A stretch of DNA of 21,834 bases from Prevotellaceae bacterium (lineage in GTDB: Bacteria > Bacteroidota > Bacteroidia > Bacteroidales > Paludibacteraceae), in the NCBI GenBank assembly GCA_031270565.1, contig JAISXJ010000012.1, positions 1-21,834 on the forward strand, in the 5' to 3' direction. Positions within the stretch are counted from its first letter, which is position 1. Each line of letters begins with the position of its first letter. The notes beneath the pieces were generated by a model, which saw only the letters and a program-made list of their open reading frames with translations, made no database searches and was not told the DNA's origin. This document shows, in pieces, positions 7,050-14,314 of this stretch. Position numbers and translations under genes: made by a program.

Positions 7050-7223
7050 TTACAATACCTTCACCAGATGTTTCACTTTATTGACCATTCCCAGTATCGA
7101 GGGTGTGGCTTCGTGTTCTACCACGGCATTGAGTTTGTGCAAGCCAAGTGCATCAAGCGTACGCTTTTGCACCTCAGGACATTTGATGCGGCTTTTTACC
7201 TGTTGGATTTTGATAGTTGCCAT
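7050..7223 (-). CDS. rpmD: 50S ribosomal protein L30 (uL30)
   Basis: A 57-residue protein read from the sequence: MATIKIQQVKSRIKCPEVQK, RTLDALGLHKLNAVVEHE, ending KVKHLVKVL, with a TAA stop. The KSRI-x-R/C-P-x2-Q-x2-T-L-x-A-L-G-L-x-K pattern is the L30 signature. Length and place between rpsE (12 nt) and rplO (29 nt) are canonical. It binds 23S rRNA on the large subunit. No SD (upstream is A-rich). Confidence 0.97.
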   Translation of the reverse strand: MATIKIQQVKSRIKCPEVQKRTLDALGLHKLNAVVEHEATPSILGMVNKVKHLVKVL

Positions 7224-7235
7224 AATTTTTTTCTT

Positions 7236-7757
7236 TTAACCTTTAAATACTTTTTCTACCGAAATACCGCGATTTTGAGCCACCATGTGTACATCACGCA
7301 ACTCGCTCAGAGCTTTGAATGTAGCTTTCACCAAATTGTGAGGGTTCGATGACCCTTTTGATTTTGCCAACACGTCAGTAATGCCGACGCTCTCCAACAC
7401 AGCACGCATAGCGCCTCCCGCTTTCACTCCGGTACCCGGAGCTGCAGGCTGCAAATAAATCTGTGCTCCGCCAAAACGTGCAAATTGCTCGTGCGGAATA
7501 GTGCCTTTGTGGATAGGCACCTTGATAAAGTTTTTCTTTGCGGCTTCGTGCCCTTTTTCGGTGGCAGCGGAAACCTCACCTGCTTTACCTAATCCCCAAC
7601 CAACTAAACCTTTACCATTGCCGACCACGACAATTGCTGCGAATGTGAACGCACGTCCACCCTTGGTTACTTTGGTAACACGGTTGACAGCTACCAAACG
7701 CTCCGTGAGTTCCGTCAAATCGTTTGCTGTTCTTACTTTGTTTTTAATTTCTGACAT
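7236..7757 (-). CDS. rpsE: 30S ribosomal protein S5 (uS5)
   Basis: Small-subunit protein that lines the mRNA entry channel and influences decoding accuracy. The dsRBD-like N-domain is seen as RVTKVTKGGRAFTFAAIVVVGNGKGLVGWGLGKAGEV (about 26-62); the C-domain has GGAMRAVLESVGITDVLAKSKGSSNPHNLVKAT. The length of 173 fits. It starts 6 nt after rplR, with no SD. Confidence 0.98.
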   Translation of the reverse strand: MSEIKNKVRTANDLTELTERLVAVNRVTKVTKGGRAFTFAAIVVVGNGKGLVGWGLGKAGEVSAATEKGHEAAKKNFIKVPIHKGTIPHEQFARFGGAQIYLQPAAPGTGVKAGGAMRAVLESVGITDVLAKSKGSSNPHNLVKATFKALSELRDVHMVAQNRGISVEKVFKG

Positions 7758-7763
7758 AGCGAT

Positions 7764-8108
7764 CTAAAATTTAAGTCCTGCATTACGGGCAGCTTCTGCC
7801 AATTCTTTTACTCTTCCATGATAAAGATAGCCATTGCGGTCGAAAACAACCTCTGCAATGCCTGCTTCTTGAGCTTTTTGGGCTACGGCTTCTCCTACCT
7901 TGGCAGCCTGTTCTTTTTTAGTCATTTTCTCTTTTATCCCCAGCGACGATGCTGCAACCAATGTTTTATCGGCATCATCATCAATCAACTGAGCATAAAT
8001 TTGGGCGTTACTACGGAAAACCGTTAAACGCGGTCTCTGGGCAGAGCCTGATATTCTATGACGAATATGAGCCTTGATTCGGGATCTTCTATCTAATTTT
8101 AAAGACAT
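7764..8108 (-). CDS. rplR: 50S ribosomal protein L18 (uL18)
   Basis: 5S rRNA-binding protein of 114 residues in the central protuberance, acting with L5. It has RIKAHIRHRISGSAQRPRLTVFRSNAQIYAQLIDD and the conserved C-terminal FDRNGYLYHGRVKELAEAARNAGLKF. It follows rplF by 20 nt and precedes rpsE by 6 nt. No SD. Confidence 0.98.
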   Translation of the reverse strand: MSLKLDRRSRIKAHIRHRISGSAQRPRLTVFRSNAQIYAQLIDDDADKTLVAASSLGIKEKMTKKEQAAKVGEAVAQKAQEAGIAEVVFDRNGYLYHGRVKELAEAARNAGLKF

Positions 8109-8128
8109 AATTTCAAATAGTTTTAAAG

Positions 8129-8680
8129 TTATTTACCTGCTGTTTTACCCGCCTTTTTGCGAATAACTTCTCCTTTGAATTTCACACCTTTACCCTTGTA
8201 AGGTTCAGGTTTACGGAATGAGCGCAACTTGGCGCACACCTGTCCAATGAGTTGTTTATCGCAACTTTCTAAAATAATCAAGGGGTTCTGGTTGCGTTCC
8301 GACAGCGTTGAAACGGTTACTTCTTTGGGCAACGACAAAAAGATGTTATGCGTATAGCCTAAAGCCAACTCTAATATCTGTCCATTGCAAGAAGCGCGGT
8401 AACCAACCCCGACAAGCTCAAGCGTTTTCTTATAACCTTCGCTCACGCCGGTCACCATATTCTGAATCAGCGCACGGTACAAGCCATGCATAGCTCGATT
8501 TTCACGCTCGTCATTCGGACGTTCAACGGAACAAACACCATTTTCAACTTTTACGGTGATGTTCGGATGAATAGTCTGTTTGAGTTCTCCTTTCTGTCCC
8601 TTCACAATTACCTCGTTGTCTTTTAACGAGATAGTTACGCCTTGTGGCAAGTTAATGGGTAATTTTCCTATTCTTGACAT
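8129..8680 (-). CDS. rplF: 50S ribosomal protein L6 (uL6)
   Basis: Large-subunit protein next to the GTPase-associated region, 183 residues in two similar alpha/beta domains. It starts MSRIGKLPINLPQGV and ends with the conserved EPYKGKGVKFKGEVIRKKAGKTAGK. The frame stays open 20 codons upstream into the end of rpsH, but the start chosen matches the family and lies 7 nt after a very strong SD (GAGGAGGAG), which is unusual in this phylum. It lies 16 nt after rpsH. Confidence 0.98.
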   Translation of the reverse strand: MSRIGKLPINLPQGVTISLKDNEVIVKGQKGELKQTIHPNITVKVENGVCSVERPNDERENRAMHGLYRALIQNMVTGVSEGYKKTLELVGVGYRASCNGQILELALGYTHNIFLSLPKEVTVSTLSERNQNPLIILESCDKQLIGQVCAKLRSFRKPEPYKGKGVKFKGEVIRKKAGKTAGK

Positions 8681-8686
8681 GCTGTG

Positions 8687-8695
8687 CTCCTCCTC
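8687..8695 (-). promoter_or_regulatory. Strong Shine-Dalgarno sequence of rplF
   Basis: On the minus strand: GAGGAGGAG, six bases, then ATG. It follows the rpsH stop after one base. Nearly all other genes in the window lack any such motif. It fixes the rplF start at MSRIGK. Confidence 0.8.
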
Positions 8696-8696
8696 A

Positions 8697-9092
8697 TCAA
8701 TAGATATAACATAAAACTTCTCCACCAATTTTCTGCACACGAGCTTCCTTATCGGTCATAACGCCCTGCGAGGTCGAAAGGATAGCAATGCCAAGTCCAT
8801 TCAGCACACGTGGCATATCCTTATAGCCAACGTATTTACGCAAACCCGGCGTTGATATGCGGATAAGCTTTTTTATCGCATTAACTTTGTTAATGGGATC
8901 ATATTTCAGGGCTATTTTAATGGAGCCCCGAGGACCTTCTTCAATGAACTTGTAGTTCAGAATATAGCCCTTCTCCAAAAGAACTTTTGTAATATCCTTT
9001 TTGAGGTTTGACGCGGGAATTTCTACCACACGATGGTTAGCGCTGATAGCATTCCTTAATCGAGTTAAATAATCTGCAATAGGATCTGTCAT
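8697..9092 (-). CDS. rpsH: 30S ribosomal protein S8 (uS8)
   Basis: Primary 16S rRNA-binding protein (helix 21) and, in E. coli, the repressor of the spc operon. The 131-residue protein starts MTDPIADYLTRLRNA, has GLRKYVGYKDMPRVLNGLGIAILSTSQGVMTDKEAR, and ends with the conserved GGEVLCYIY. It is separated from rpsN by a 104-nt leader with two hairpins, so it may be regulated separately. No SD. Confidence 0.98.
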   Translation of the reverse strand: MTDPIADYLTRLRNAISANHRVVEIPASNLKKDITKVLLEKGYILNYKFIEEGPRGSIKIALKYDPINKVNAIKKLIRISTPGLRKYVGYKDMPRVLNGLGIAILSTSQGVMTDKEARVQKIGGEVLCYIY

Positions 9093-9106
9093 AAAATCTA
9101 ATTTAA

Positions 9107-9130
9107 ATTGATCCCGCTAATCGGGACAAT
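9107..9130 (-). promoter_or_regulatory. Bulged hairpin in the rpsH leader
   Basis: ATTG/CAAT and TCCCG/CGGGA form a 9-bp stem with one single-base bulge and a 5-nt loop. It ends 14 nt before the rpsH ATG. A second 5-bp hairpin (9166-9180, CAGTT/AACTG) lies nearer the rpsN stop. Regulatory role is inferred from position only. Confidence 0.45.
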
Positions 9131-9196
9131 ATTTAGTTAATAATTAATCGTTTATATCAATCTGTCAGTTTTGATAACTGCACAAATGACCAAGCC

Positions 9197-9466
9197 TTAC
9201 CAGCTCGCCTTTTTCACTCCCGGTATCAAGCCTTGAGAAGCCATTTCACGAAATTGAATACGTGAAACGCCAAACTGACGCATATATCCTTTGGGACGAC
9301 CGGTGATTTTGCAACGGTTATGCAATCGCACAGCCGACGCATTTTTGGGTAATGTCTGTAACGCCTCATAATTGCCTTCGGCAATCAGTTTTTTGCGTTT
9401 TTCAGCATAGCGAGCCACCAGTTTTGCGCGTTTTACCTCGCGGGCTTTCATTGATTCTTTTGCCAT
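9197..9466 (-). CDS. rpsN: 30S ribosomal protein S14 (uS14), zinc-free form
   Basis: Small-subunit head protein, 89 residues, starting MAKESMKAREVKRAKLVARY. It contains SAVRLHNRCKITGRPKGYMRQFGVSRIQFREMASQGLIPGVKKASW, the S14 C-terminal signature. It is the long form without the two CxxC zinc motifs (only one cysteine). It starts 11 nt after rplE, with no clear SD (GAGAT only). Confidence 0.98.
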   Translation of the reverse strand: MAKESMKAREVKRAKLVARYAEKRKKLIAEGNYEALQTLPKNASAVRLHNRCKITGRPKGYMRQFGVSRIQFREMASQGLIPGVKKASW

Positions 9467-9477
9467 TGTATCTCGTT

Positions 9478-10026
9478 TTATTGATTTTTCTTAAAAGGCA
9501 ATCCAAATTCGCGCAACAGTGCATAACCTTCTTCATCTGTTTTAGCGCTGGTTACGAAAGTGATATTCATACCCAAAATTTTATTGACGGCGTCAATATT
9601 GATTTCAGGAAAAATAATTTGTTCGTCAATACCAAGTGTGTAGTTGCCTCGTCCATCTAACTTGTTGTCGAGACCTCTAAAGTCGCGAATACGCGGCAGT
9701 GCAACACGCACCAGTCTTTCCAAAAACTCGTACATCTGCCGATGACGCAACGTAACACGCACGCCAATAGGCATTTTCTTACGCAGTTTGAAATTTGATA
9801 TGTCCTTTTTTGAATAGGTAGCAACAGCCTTTTGTCCTGTGATTGCCGACATTTCGGCAATAGCAGTGTCGATAATTTTCTTATCGGCAGTGGCTATTCC
9901 TAACCCTTGGTTCAACACTATCTTCTCAATCACCGGCACTTGCATCACCGATGTATAGCCAAACTCTTTAGTCAAAATAGGGACGATACGTTCCTGATAG
10001 TCTTTTTTGAGGGTTATTGTATTCAT
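9478..10026 (-). CDS. rplE: 50S ribosomal protein L5 (uL5)
   Basis: 5S rRNA-binding protein of the central protuberance, 182 residues, which contacts S13 and the P-site tRNA. It has the conserved VMQVPVIEKIVLNQGLG, GVRVTLRHRQMYEFLERLV and LDGRGNYTLGIDEQIIFPEI segments. Its ATG overlaps the rplX stop in an ATGA, so the two are translationally coupled. A GGGGAGG motif 7 nt before the ATG lies in the last codons of rplX. Confidence 0.98.
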   Translation of the reverse strand: MNTITLKKDYQERIVPILTKEFGYTSVMQVPVIEKIVLNQGLGIATADKKIIDTAIAEMSAITGQKAVATYSKKDISNFKLRKKMPIGVRVTLRHRQMYEFLERLVRVALPRIRDFRGLDNKLDGRGNYTLGIDEQIIFPEINIDAVNKILGMNITFVTSAKTDEEGYALLREFGLPFKKNQ

Positions 10027-10343
10027 TTAATTTCCTCCCCTGAACTTTTTGAATAGCGAACTAATTTTCCTCCCTTGCCTATTTTTCTTCCAATGCGCGT
10101 TGGCTTACCTGACTTCGGATCTACGACATTCAGGTTGGAAATATGGATAGAGGCTTCTTTTTTGATAACGCCACCCTGTGGGTTTTGGGCGCTCGGCTTG
10201 GCGCTTTTCGACACCATGTTAACACCCTCTACGAAAGCGCGTCGTTTTTCAACTTCGACACTGAGCACGCGACCGGTCTTACCTTTACTTTCTCCCGCAT
10301 TCACAAAAACGGTGTCGCCTTTCTTAATATGTAACTTACTCAT
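10023..10343 (-). CDS. rplX: 50S ribosomal protein L24 (uL24)
   Basis: Assembly-initiating large-subunit protein of 106 residues. It has an N-terminal KOW domain (KGDTVFVNAGESKGKTGRVLSVE, about 8-30), then the conserved FVEGVNMVSKSAKPSAQNPQGGVIKKEASIHISNLNVV. Its last codons (GEEIK) encode the SD-like stretch for rplE, and its stop overlaps the rplE start by 4 nt. It starts 22 nt after rplN without an SD. Confidence 0.98.
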   Translation of the reverse strand: MSKLHIKKGDTVFVNAGESKGKTGRVLSVEVEKRRAFVEGVNMVSKSAKPSAQNPQGGVIKKEASIHISNLNVVDPKSGKPTRIGRKIGKGGKLVRYSKSSGEEIK

Positions 10344-10365
10344 CAGTTTAATGTATTAGAGATTA

Positions 10366-10731
10366 TTAAAGCACTTCAGGCGCGAGAGAGACAATTTTCA
10401 TATTGGTAGCACGCAATTCACGGGCTATGGGTCCAAAAATACGGCTTCCACGAATTTCACCGGCATTGTTGAGCAATACACACGCATTATCATCAAAACG
10501 AATGTACGACCCATCGGCACGACGAATCTCTTTTTTAGTTCTCACTATAATAGCCTTTGAAACAGCGCCTTTTTTGACGTCACCTGACGGGATAGCGCTC
10601 TTCACTGCCACCACAATCACGTCGCCGATAGTAGCATATCGTTTACTCGTACCGCCTAAAACACGGATACAAAGCACCTCTTTTGCGCCACTATTATCAG
10701 CAACTCTGAGTCTTGATTCTTGTTGTATCAT
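10366..10731 (-). CDS. rplN: 50S ribosomal protein L14 (uL14)
   Basis: Large-subunit interface protein of 121 residues, forming bridges to the 30S subunit. It starts MIQQESRLRVADNSGAKEVLCIRVLGG, with IGDVIVVAVKSAIPSGDVKKG in the centre and SRIFGPIARELR near the end, all L14 signatures. It lies 2 nt after rpsQ and 22 nt before rplX. No strong SD. Confidence 0.98.
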   Translation of the reverse strand: MIQQESRLRVADNSGAKEVLCIRVLGGTSKRYATIGDVIVVAVKSAIPSGDVKKGAVSKAIIVRTKKEIRRADGSYIRFDDNACVLLNNAGEIRGSRIFGPIARELRATNMKIVSLAPEVL

Positions 10732-10733
10732 AA

Positions 10734-10991
10734 TTATTTAGCTCTTTCTATAATTTCAACCAACCGCCAGCGTTTAGTTTTACTCAACGGACGGGTTTCC
10801 ATAATACGCACCGTATCACCTATATTACACTCATTTTTCTCGTCATGCACGTGAAATTTCTTTGTTTTATTGACAAATTTTCCATACATGGGGTGTTTCT
10901 CTTTCCATTTCACAGCAACAGTAATGGACTTATCCATCTTATTGCTGAAAACAACACCGATTCTCTCTTTCCTTAAATTTCTTGTTTCCAT
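10734..10991 (-). CDS. rpsQ: 30S ribosomal protein S17 (uS17)
   Basis: OB-fold 16S rRNA-binding protein. I chose METRNLRKERIGVV (85 residues, family length). An in-frame ATG four codons earlier overlaps the rpmC stop as TAATG, so an 89-residue start (MYIQMETR) with tight coupling is possible. Conserved parts are NKMDKSITVAVKWKEKHPMYGKF and GDTVRIMETRPLSKTKRWRLVEIIE. It is followed by rplN after 2 nt. Confidence 0.96.
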   Translation of the reverse strand: METRNLRKERIGVVFSNKMDKSITVAVKWKEKHPMYGKFVNKTKKFHVHDEKNECNIGDTVRIMETRPLSKTKRWRLVEIIERAK

Positions 10992-11002
10992 TTGGATATA
11001 CA

Positions 11003-11200
11003 TTATTGTTGTTTGAGTTCTCTTGCGTGCAACTCGGTAATCAAACGAGCAATTGTTTTACGGGCTACCCGAAGTTGAGAGGGATTATCCAACGGGGTGA
11101 TACTGTGATTAAGTCTCAGCCGAAGGAACTGTTCCCTTTCGACATCCAACCGCTCGCGGATTTCATTATCCGTCAATTCTCTGACTTCTTTGATTGTCAT
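11003..11200 (-). CDS. rpmC: 50S ribosomal protein L29 (uL29)
   Basis: A 65-residue two-helix coiled protein at the tunnel exit, where it helps form the docking site for SRP and trigger factor. It starts MTIKEVRELTDNEIRERLDVEREQ, then LRLRLNHSITPLDNPSQLRVARKTIARLITEL. It lies 5 nt after rplP and overlaps or nearly touches rpsQ. No SD. Confidence 0.97.
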   Translation of the reverse strand: MTIKEVRELTDNEIRERLDVEREQFLRLRLNHSITPLDNPSQLRVARKTIARLITELHARELKQQ

Positions 11201-11205
11201 AATTC

Positions 11206-11640
11206 TTACGCATTAATATTGTTATAATCATAGTCGTGTCTAACGACAAATTTTGTAGTAACAGGCAATTTCTGAGCTGCCAAACGTAATGCCTCTTTTG
11301 CCACTTCAAAAGATACACCTTCGATTTCGATAATTATACGCCCCGGCGTAACGGGAGCAACAAATCCTTCCGGTGCGCCCTTTCCCTTACCCATACGAAC
11401 CTCAGCCGGTTTTTTTGTAATAGGTTTATCCGGAAAAATGCGGATCCAAACCTGACCCTGACGTTGCATATAGCGTGTTACGGCAATACGTGCCGCCTCA
11501 ATTTGACGACCGGTTATCCATTTCGATTGCAATGATTTAATGCCAAACGAACCGAATGACAATGTGTTGCCGCGCTGGGCAATACCTTTCATACGACCTT
11601 TCTGTTGCCTTCTGAATTTTGTTTTTTTAGGTTGTAACAT
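11206..11640 (-). CDS. rplP: 50S ribosomal protein L16 (uL16)
   Basis: Protein near the A site and peptidyl transferase centre, 144 residues. It starts MLQPKKTKFRRQQKGRMKG, with WITGRQIEAARIAVTRYMQRQGQVWIRIFPDKPITKKPAEVRMGKGKGAPEGFVAPV, the L16 core. It lies 27 nt after rpsC and 5 nt before rpmC. No SD. Confidence 0.98.
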   Translation of the reverse strand: MLQPKKTKFRRQQKGRMKGIAQRGNTLSFGSFGIKSLQSKWITGRQIEAARIAVTRYMQRQGQVWIRIFPDKPITKKPAEVRMGKGKGAPEGFVAPVTPGRIIIEIEGVSFEVAKEALRLAAQKLPVTTKFVVRHDYDYNNINA

Positions 11641-11667
11641 GATTTTACTTATTCAAATTCGTTCAAC

Positions 11668-12402
11668 TTACTTTTTTCTTCTAAATCCCTTACGATCGCC
11701 GCGTTCCGATCTTTGACCGCCTGCGCCGCGCGTATTACTTTCCTTGTACACTGCAAATTGAGGTGATAAATCGCGTTTGTCGTATATTTCTCCACGACAA
11801 ATCCACACTTTAATACCAATCAGTCCGACTTTTGTAAGCGCTTCAGCAGTACAATAATCAATGTCGGCACGGAATGTATGCAACGGAGTACGTCCTTCTT
11901 TGTACATCTCTGAACGGGCTATTTCCGCGCCATTCAAACGACCTGACACCTGAATTTTAATGCCCTCTGCGCCGGCACGCATCGAAGAGGCGATTGCCAT
12001 CTTCACAGCACGGCGGTAGGCAAACTTACCTTCAACTTGACGGGCAACACTCTGCGCAACAATTTGGGCATCCAAATCGGGACGTTTTACCTCAAAGATA
12101 TTGAGTTGAATCTCCTTATCTGTAATTTTCTTCAATTCCTCTTTGAGTTTGTCCGCATCCTGACCTCCCATTCCGAAAATTTTACCCGGACGGGCGGAAC
12201 AGATAGTGATGGTAACGAGTTTTAAGGTACGCTCAATAACAATTCTTGAAAGGCTGGCTTTGGCAAGACGTGCATTGAGATATTTTCTAATTTTGTTGTC
12301 CTCCAACAAGATGTCACCATAATCGTTGCCACCATACCAGTTAGAGTCCCAGCCACGAATAATTCCTAAACGATTACTTATCGGATTAGTTTTTTGTCCC
12401 AT
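11668..12402 (-). CDS. rpsC: 30S ribosomal protein S3 (uS3)
   Basis: mRNA-entry protein with helicase activity on the 30S head, 244 residues. It starts MGQKTNPISNRLGIIRGWDSNWY. The type II KH domain carries ARPGKIFGMGGQ (GxxG loop at 77-80), followed by the S3 C-terminal domain with the conserved GRLNGAEIARSE and HTFRADIDY. The C-terminal tail is basic and Gly-rich (RGAGGQRSERGDRKGFRRKK). It lies 4 nt after rplV. No SD. Confidence 0.98.
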   Translation of the reverse strand: MGQKTNPISNRLGIIRGWDSNWYGGNDYGDILLEDNKIRKYLNARLAKASLSRIVIERTLKLVTITICSARPGKIFGMGGQDADKLKEELKKITDKEIQLNIFEVKRPDLDAQIVAQSVARQVEGKFAYRRAVKMAIASSMRAGAEGIKIQVSGRLNGAEIARSEMYKEGRTPLHTFRADIDYCTAEALTKVGLIGIKVWICRGEIYDKRDLSPQFAVYKESNTRGAGGQRSERGDRKGFRRKK

Positions 12403-12406
12403 CGCT

Positions 12407-12817
12407 TTAGTCTTGTTTTACGTTAATATCCATAGAATCAACAAATAACGTTACATGATTTGAACGTTTACGAATACGGTAACCGCGTCCTTTCGGAGCT
12501 GTACGCAACCGTTTGAGGATGCGCGCTGAATCTACAGTTACAGCGCTGACATACAAATTTCCTTTGTCCGCCTTCAGTTCCGTTTTCTGTTCCCAGTTAG
12601 CGATAGCAGAACGCAGCAACTGTTCCATTCTCACGGAAGCCTCTTTGGTTGAAAAACGCAACAAGCCCAATGCCCTGTTCACTTCCTGACCACGAATCAT
12701 ATCCGCTACCAGACGCATTTTACGCGGCGAAGTCGGCACATTGTTCAATTTTGCGAAATAAACCATTTTAAGGGCTTCTTTCCTTTTATTGGCAGATATT
12801 CTTTTTCTTGCACCCAT
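12407..12817 (-). CDS. rplV: 50S ribosomal protein L22 (uL22)
   Basis: Tunnel-wall protein of 136 residues; its extended hairpin reaches the macrolide-binding region. It has NNVPTSPRKMRLVADMIRGQEVNRALGLLRF, and the hairpin region TVDSARILKRLRTAPKGRGYRIRKRSNHVTLFV. It follows rpsS by 48 nt, a spacer that includes part of a stable hairpin, and precedes rpsC by 4 nt. No SD; upstream is A-rich. Confidence 0.98.
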   Translation of the reverse strand: MGARKRISANKRKEALKMVYFAKLNNVPTSPRKMRLVADMIRGQEVNRALGLLRFSTKEASVRMEQLLRSAIANWEQKTELKADKGNLYVSAVTVDSARILKRLRTAPKGRGYRIRKRSNHVTLFVDSMDINVKQD

Positions 12818-12854
12818 TTTTATTTCTATTTTTTATTTTCCAGTTATTTTTTCA

Positions 12855-12885
12855 ACGGAGGGTTATTATTTCTTTTTCCCTCCGT
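12855..12885 (-). promoter_or_regulatory. GC-rich hairpin spanning the rpsS stop codon
   Basis: On the minus strand ACGGAGGG (last codons of rpsS) pairs perfectly with CCCTCCGT after the stop; the 15-nt loop contains the TAA. The stem buries a GGAGG word. No U-run follows, so it is not a standard terminator. Possible roles are mRNA stability or rplS-independent control of rplV translation; function is inferred. Confidence 0.5.
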
Positions 12886-13132
12886 GTCCACGGAAGATAC
12901 GTGTTGGAGAAAATTCACCGAGCTTGTGCCCAACCATATTTTCTGTAATATAAACGGGAATAAATTTATTTCCGTTATGCACTGCAACGGTATGACCCAC
13001 GAAATCAGGAGAAATCATCGAAGCCCGCGCCCAGGTCTTGATAACGGCTTTCTTTCCGTTTTCATTCATTGCAAGCACTTTCTTTTCGAGTTTCAGGTTG
13101 ATGTACGGTCCCTTTTTTAATGAACGACTCAT
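12866..13132 (-). CDS. rpsS: 30S ribosomal protein S19 (uS19)
   Basis: Head protein of the 30S subunit that pairs with S13, 88 residues. It starts MSRSLKKGPYINLKL, with KTWARASMISPDFVGHTVAVHNGNKFIPVYITENMVGHKLGEFSPTR, and ends FRGHGGKKK. It follows rplB by 23 nt. The stop codon is in the loop of a perfect 8-bp hairpin. No SD. Confidence 0.98.
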   Translation of the reverse strand: MSRSLKKGPYINLKLEKKVLAMNENGKKAVIKTWARASMISPDFVGHTVAVHNGNKFIPVYITENMVGHKLGEFSPTRIFRGHGGKKK

Positions 13133-13155
13133 ATTATTTACTGTTCTTTAAAGCG

Positions 13156-13980
13156 TTATTTTTTCTTTCTTTCAATAATATACTGACTCGATTGCTTTTT
13201 GGGAGCACGGGTTTTCTTACCCTTAGCTAACAATCCTTTACGTGAACGCGGATGTCCTCCGGACGCGCGTCCTTCTCCACCGCCCATCGGGTGGTCAACA
13301 GGGTTCATTGCCACACCACGCACACGCGGACGACGTCCGAGCCAACGTGAACGACCAGCCTTGCCTGATCTCTCAAGCGAATGGTCGGAATTGCCTACAC
13401 TACCCACCGTTGCCTTGCATATACCAAGCACCTTTCGCGTTTCGCCCGAAGGCAATTTCACGATTACATATTTGTCTTCACGCGAAGTGATTTGAGCAAA
13501 TGTGCCTGCCGAACGTACAAAAGTAGCTCCGTGTCCGGGGTGTAATTCGATATTATGAACAATCGTTCCAAGTGGAATTTTCTCCATCGGGATAGCGTTG
13601 CCCACTTCGGGAGCTGCCTCAGCGCCCGAGAGTAATTTCTGACCTACCTGCAATCCATTGGGTGCAAGGATGTAGCTTTTTGCACCGTCAGCGTAATAGA
13701 GCAACGCAATACGCGCCGAACGATTCGGATCGTACTCAATGCTTTTTACGGTAGCCGGAATGCCGTCTTTGCTACGTTTGAAATCAATTACTCTGTACTT
13801 TCTCTTGTGTCCGCCACCAATGTAGCGCATGGTCATTTTTCCGGTGTTATTTCTTCCACCGGACTTTCCAAAACCACCAACAAGAGACTTTTCTGGCGAC
13901 GTTGCGGTAATTGAGTCGAACGTGCCAATAATTTTGTGTCTTTGCCCCGGTGTTGTGGGGTTTAATTTACGTACAGCCAT
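13156..13980 (-). CDS. rplB: 50S ribosomal protein L2 (uL2)
   Basis: Largest and most conserved 23S rRNA-binding protein near the peptidyl transferase centre, 274 residues. The SH3-like and OB-like domains (about 60-200) contain IEYDPNRSARIALLYYADG and the conserved ELHPGHGATFVRSAG. The C-terminal region has RGVAMNPVDHPMGGGEGR, with the conserved histidine at 230. It follows rplW by 29 nt. No SD. Confidence 0.98.
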   Translation of the reverse strand: MAVRKLNPTTPGQRHKIIGTFDSITATSPEKSLVGGFGKSGGRNNTGKMTMRYIGGGHKRKYRVIDFKRSKDGIPATVKSIEYDPNRSARIALLYYADGAKSYILAPNGLQVGQKLLSGAEAAPEVGNAIPMEKIPLGTIVHNIELHPGHGATFVRSAGTFAQITSREDKYVIVKLPSGETRKVLGICKATVGSVGNSDHSLERSGKAGRSRWLGRRPRVRGVAMNPVDHPMGGGEGRASGGHPRSRKGLLAKGKKTRAPKKQSSQYIIERKKK

Positions 13981-14009
13981 TTATTTAATTATATTAATAC
14001 AATAATTTC

Positions 14010-14300
14010 TTAGATATTGCTATAAAAATCTATCGTATCGCCCTCTTTCAAGGTGATGATTGCCTTTTTATATGCCGATGTTTTACCTGAAATAACACCT
14101 GTTTTTGAATAACGACTTTTCCGTTTACCGGGCATCGAAATCGTATTAACACCGACTACCGTTACATTGTAGAGCGCTTCAACAGCTTTTTTAATTTCTA
14201 TTTTATTGGCGCTCGGCAAAACACGAAAACCGACACGATTACTCTTTTCGCTAATATTCGTCATTTTTTCAGTAACGACAGGTTTGATGATAATTGCCAT
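14010..14300 (-). CDS. rplW: 50S ribosomal protein L23 (uL23)
   Basis: Tunnel-exit protein that docks trigger factor and SRP, 96 residues. It starts MAIIIKPVVTEKMTNISEKSNRVGFRVLPSANKIEIKKAVEALYNVTVVGVNT, a clear L23 pattern; the flexible loop GKRKSRYSKTGVISGKTSAYKKAI follows. It lies 12 nt after rplD and has a perfect SD (AAGGAGG, 7-nt spacing), rare in this window. Confidence 0.98.
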   Translation of the reverse strand: MAIIIKPVVTEKMTNISEKSNRVGFRVLPSANKIEIKKAVEALYNVTVVGVNTISMPGKRKSRYSKTGVISGKTSAYKKAIITLKEGDTIDFYSNI

Positions 14301-14307
14301 ATTTTTG

Positions 14308-14314
14308 CCTCCTT
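14308..14314 (-). promoter_or_regulatory. Strong Shine-Dalgarno sequence of rplW
   Basis: On the minus strand AAGGAGG stands 7 nt before the ATG and overlaps the rplD stop codon (TAAGGAGG). It fixes the rplW start. Confidence 0.8.

Noticed and set aside
8681..8740. 20-codon upstream extension of rplF
   Set aside because: Runs into rpsH; the SD and family start support MSRIGKLPI.
13199..13495. 98-codon plus-strand ORF opposite rplB
   Set aside because: Antisense shadow of the Arg/Pro-rich L2 coding region; no promoter or family match.
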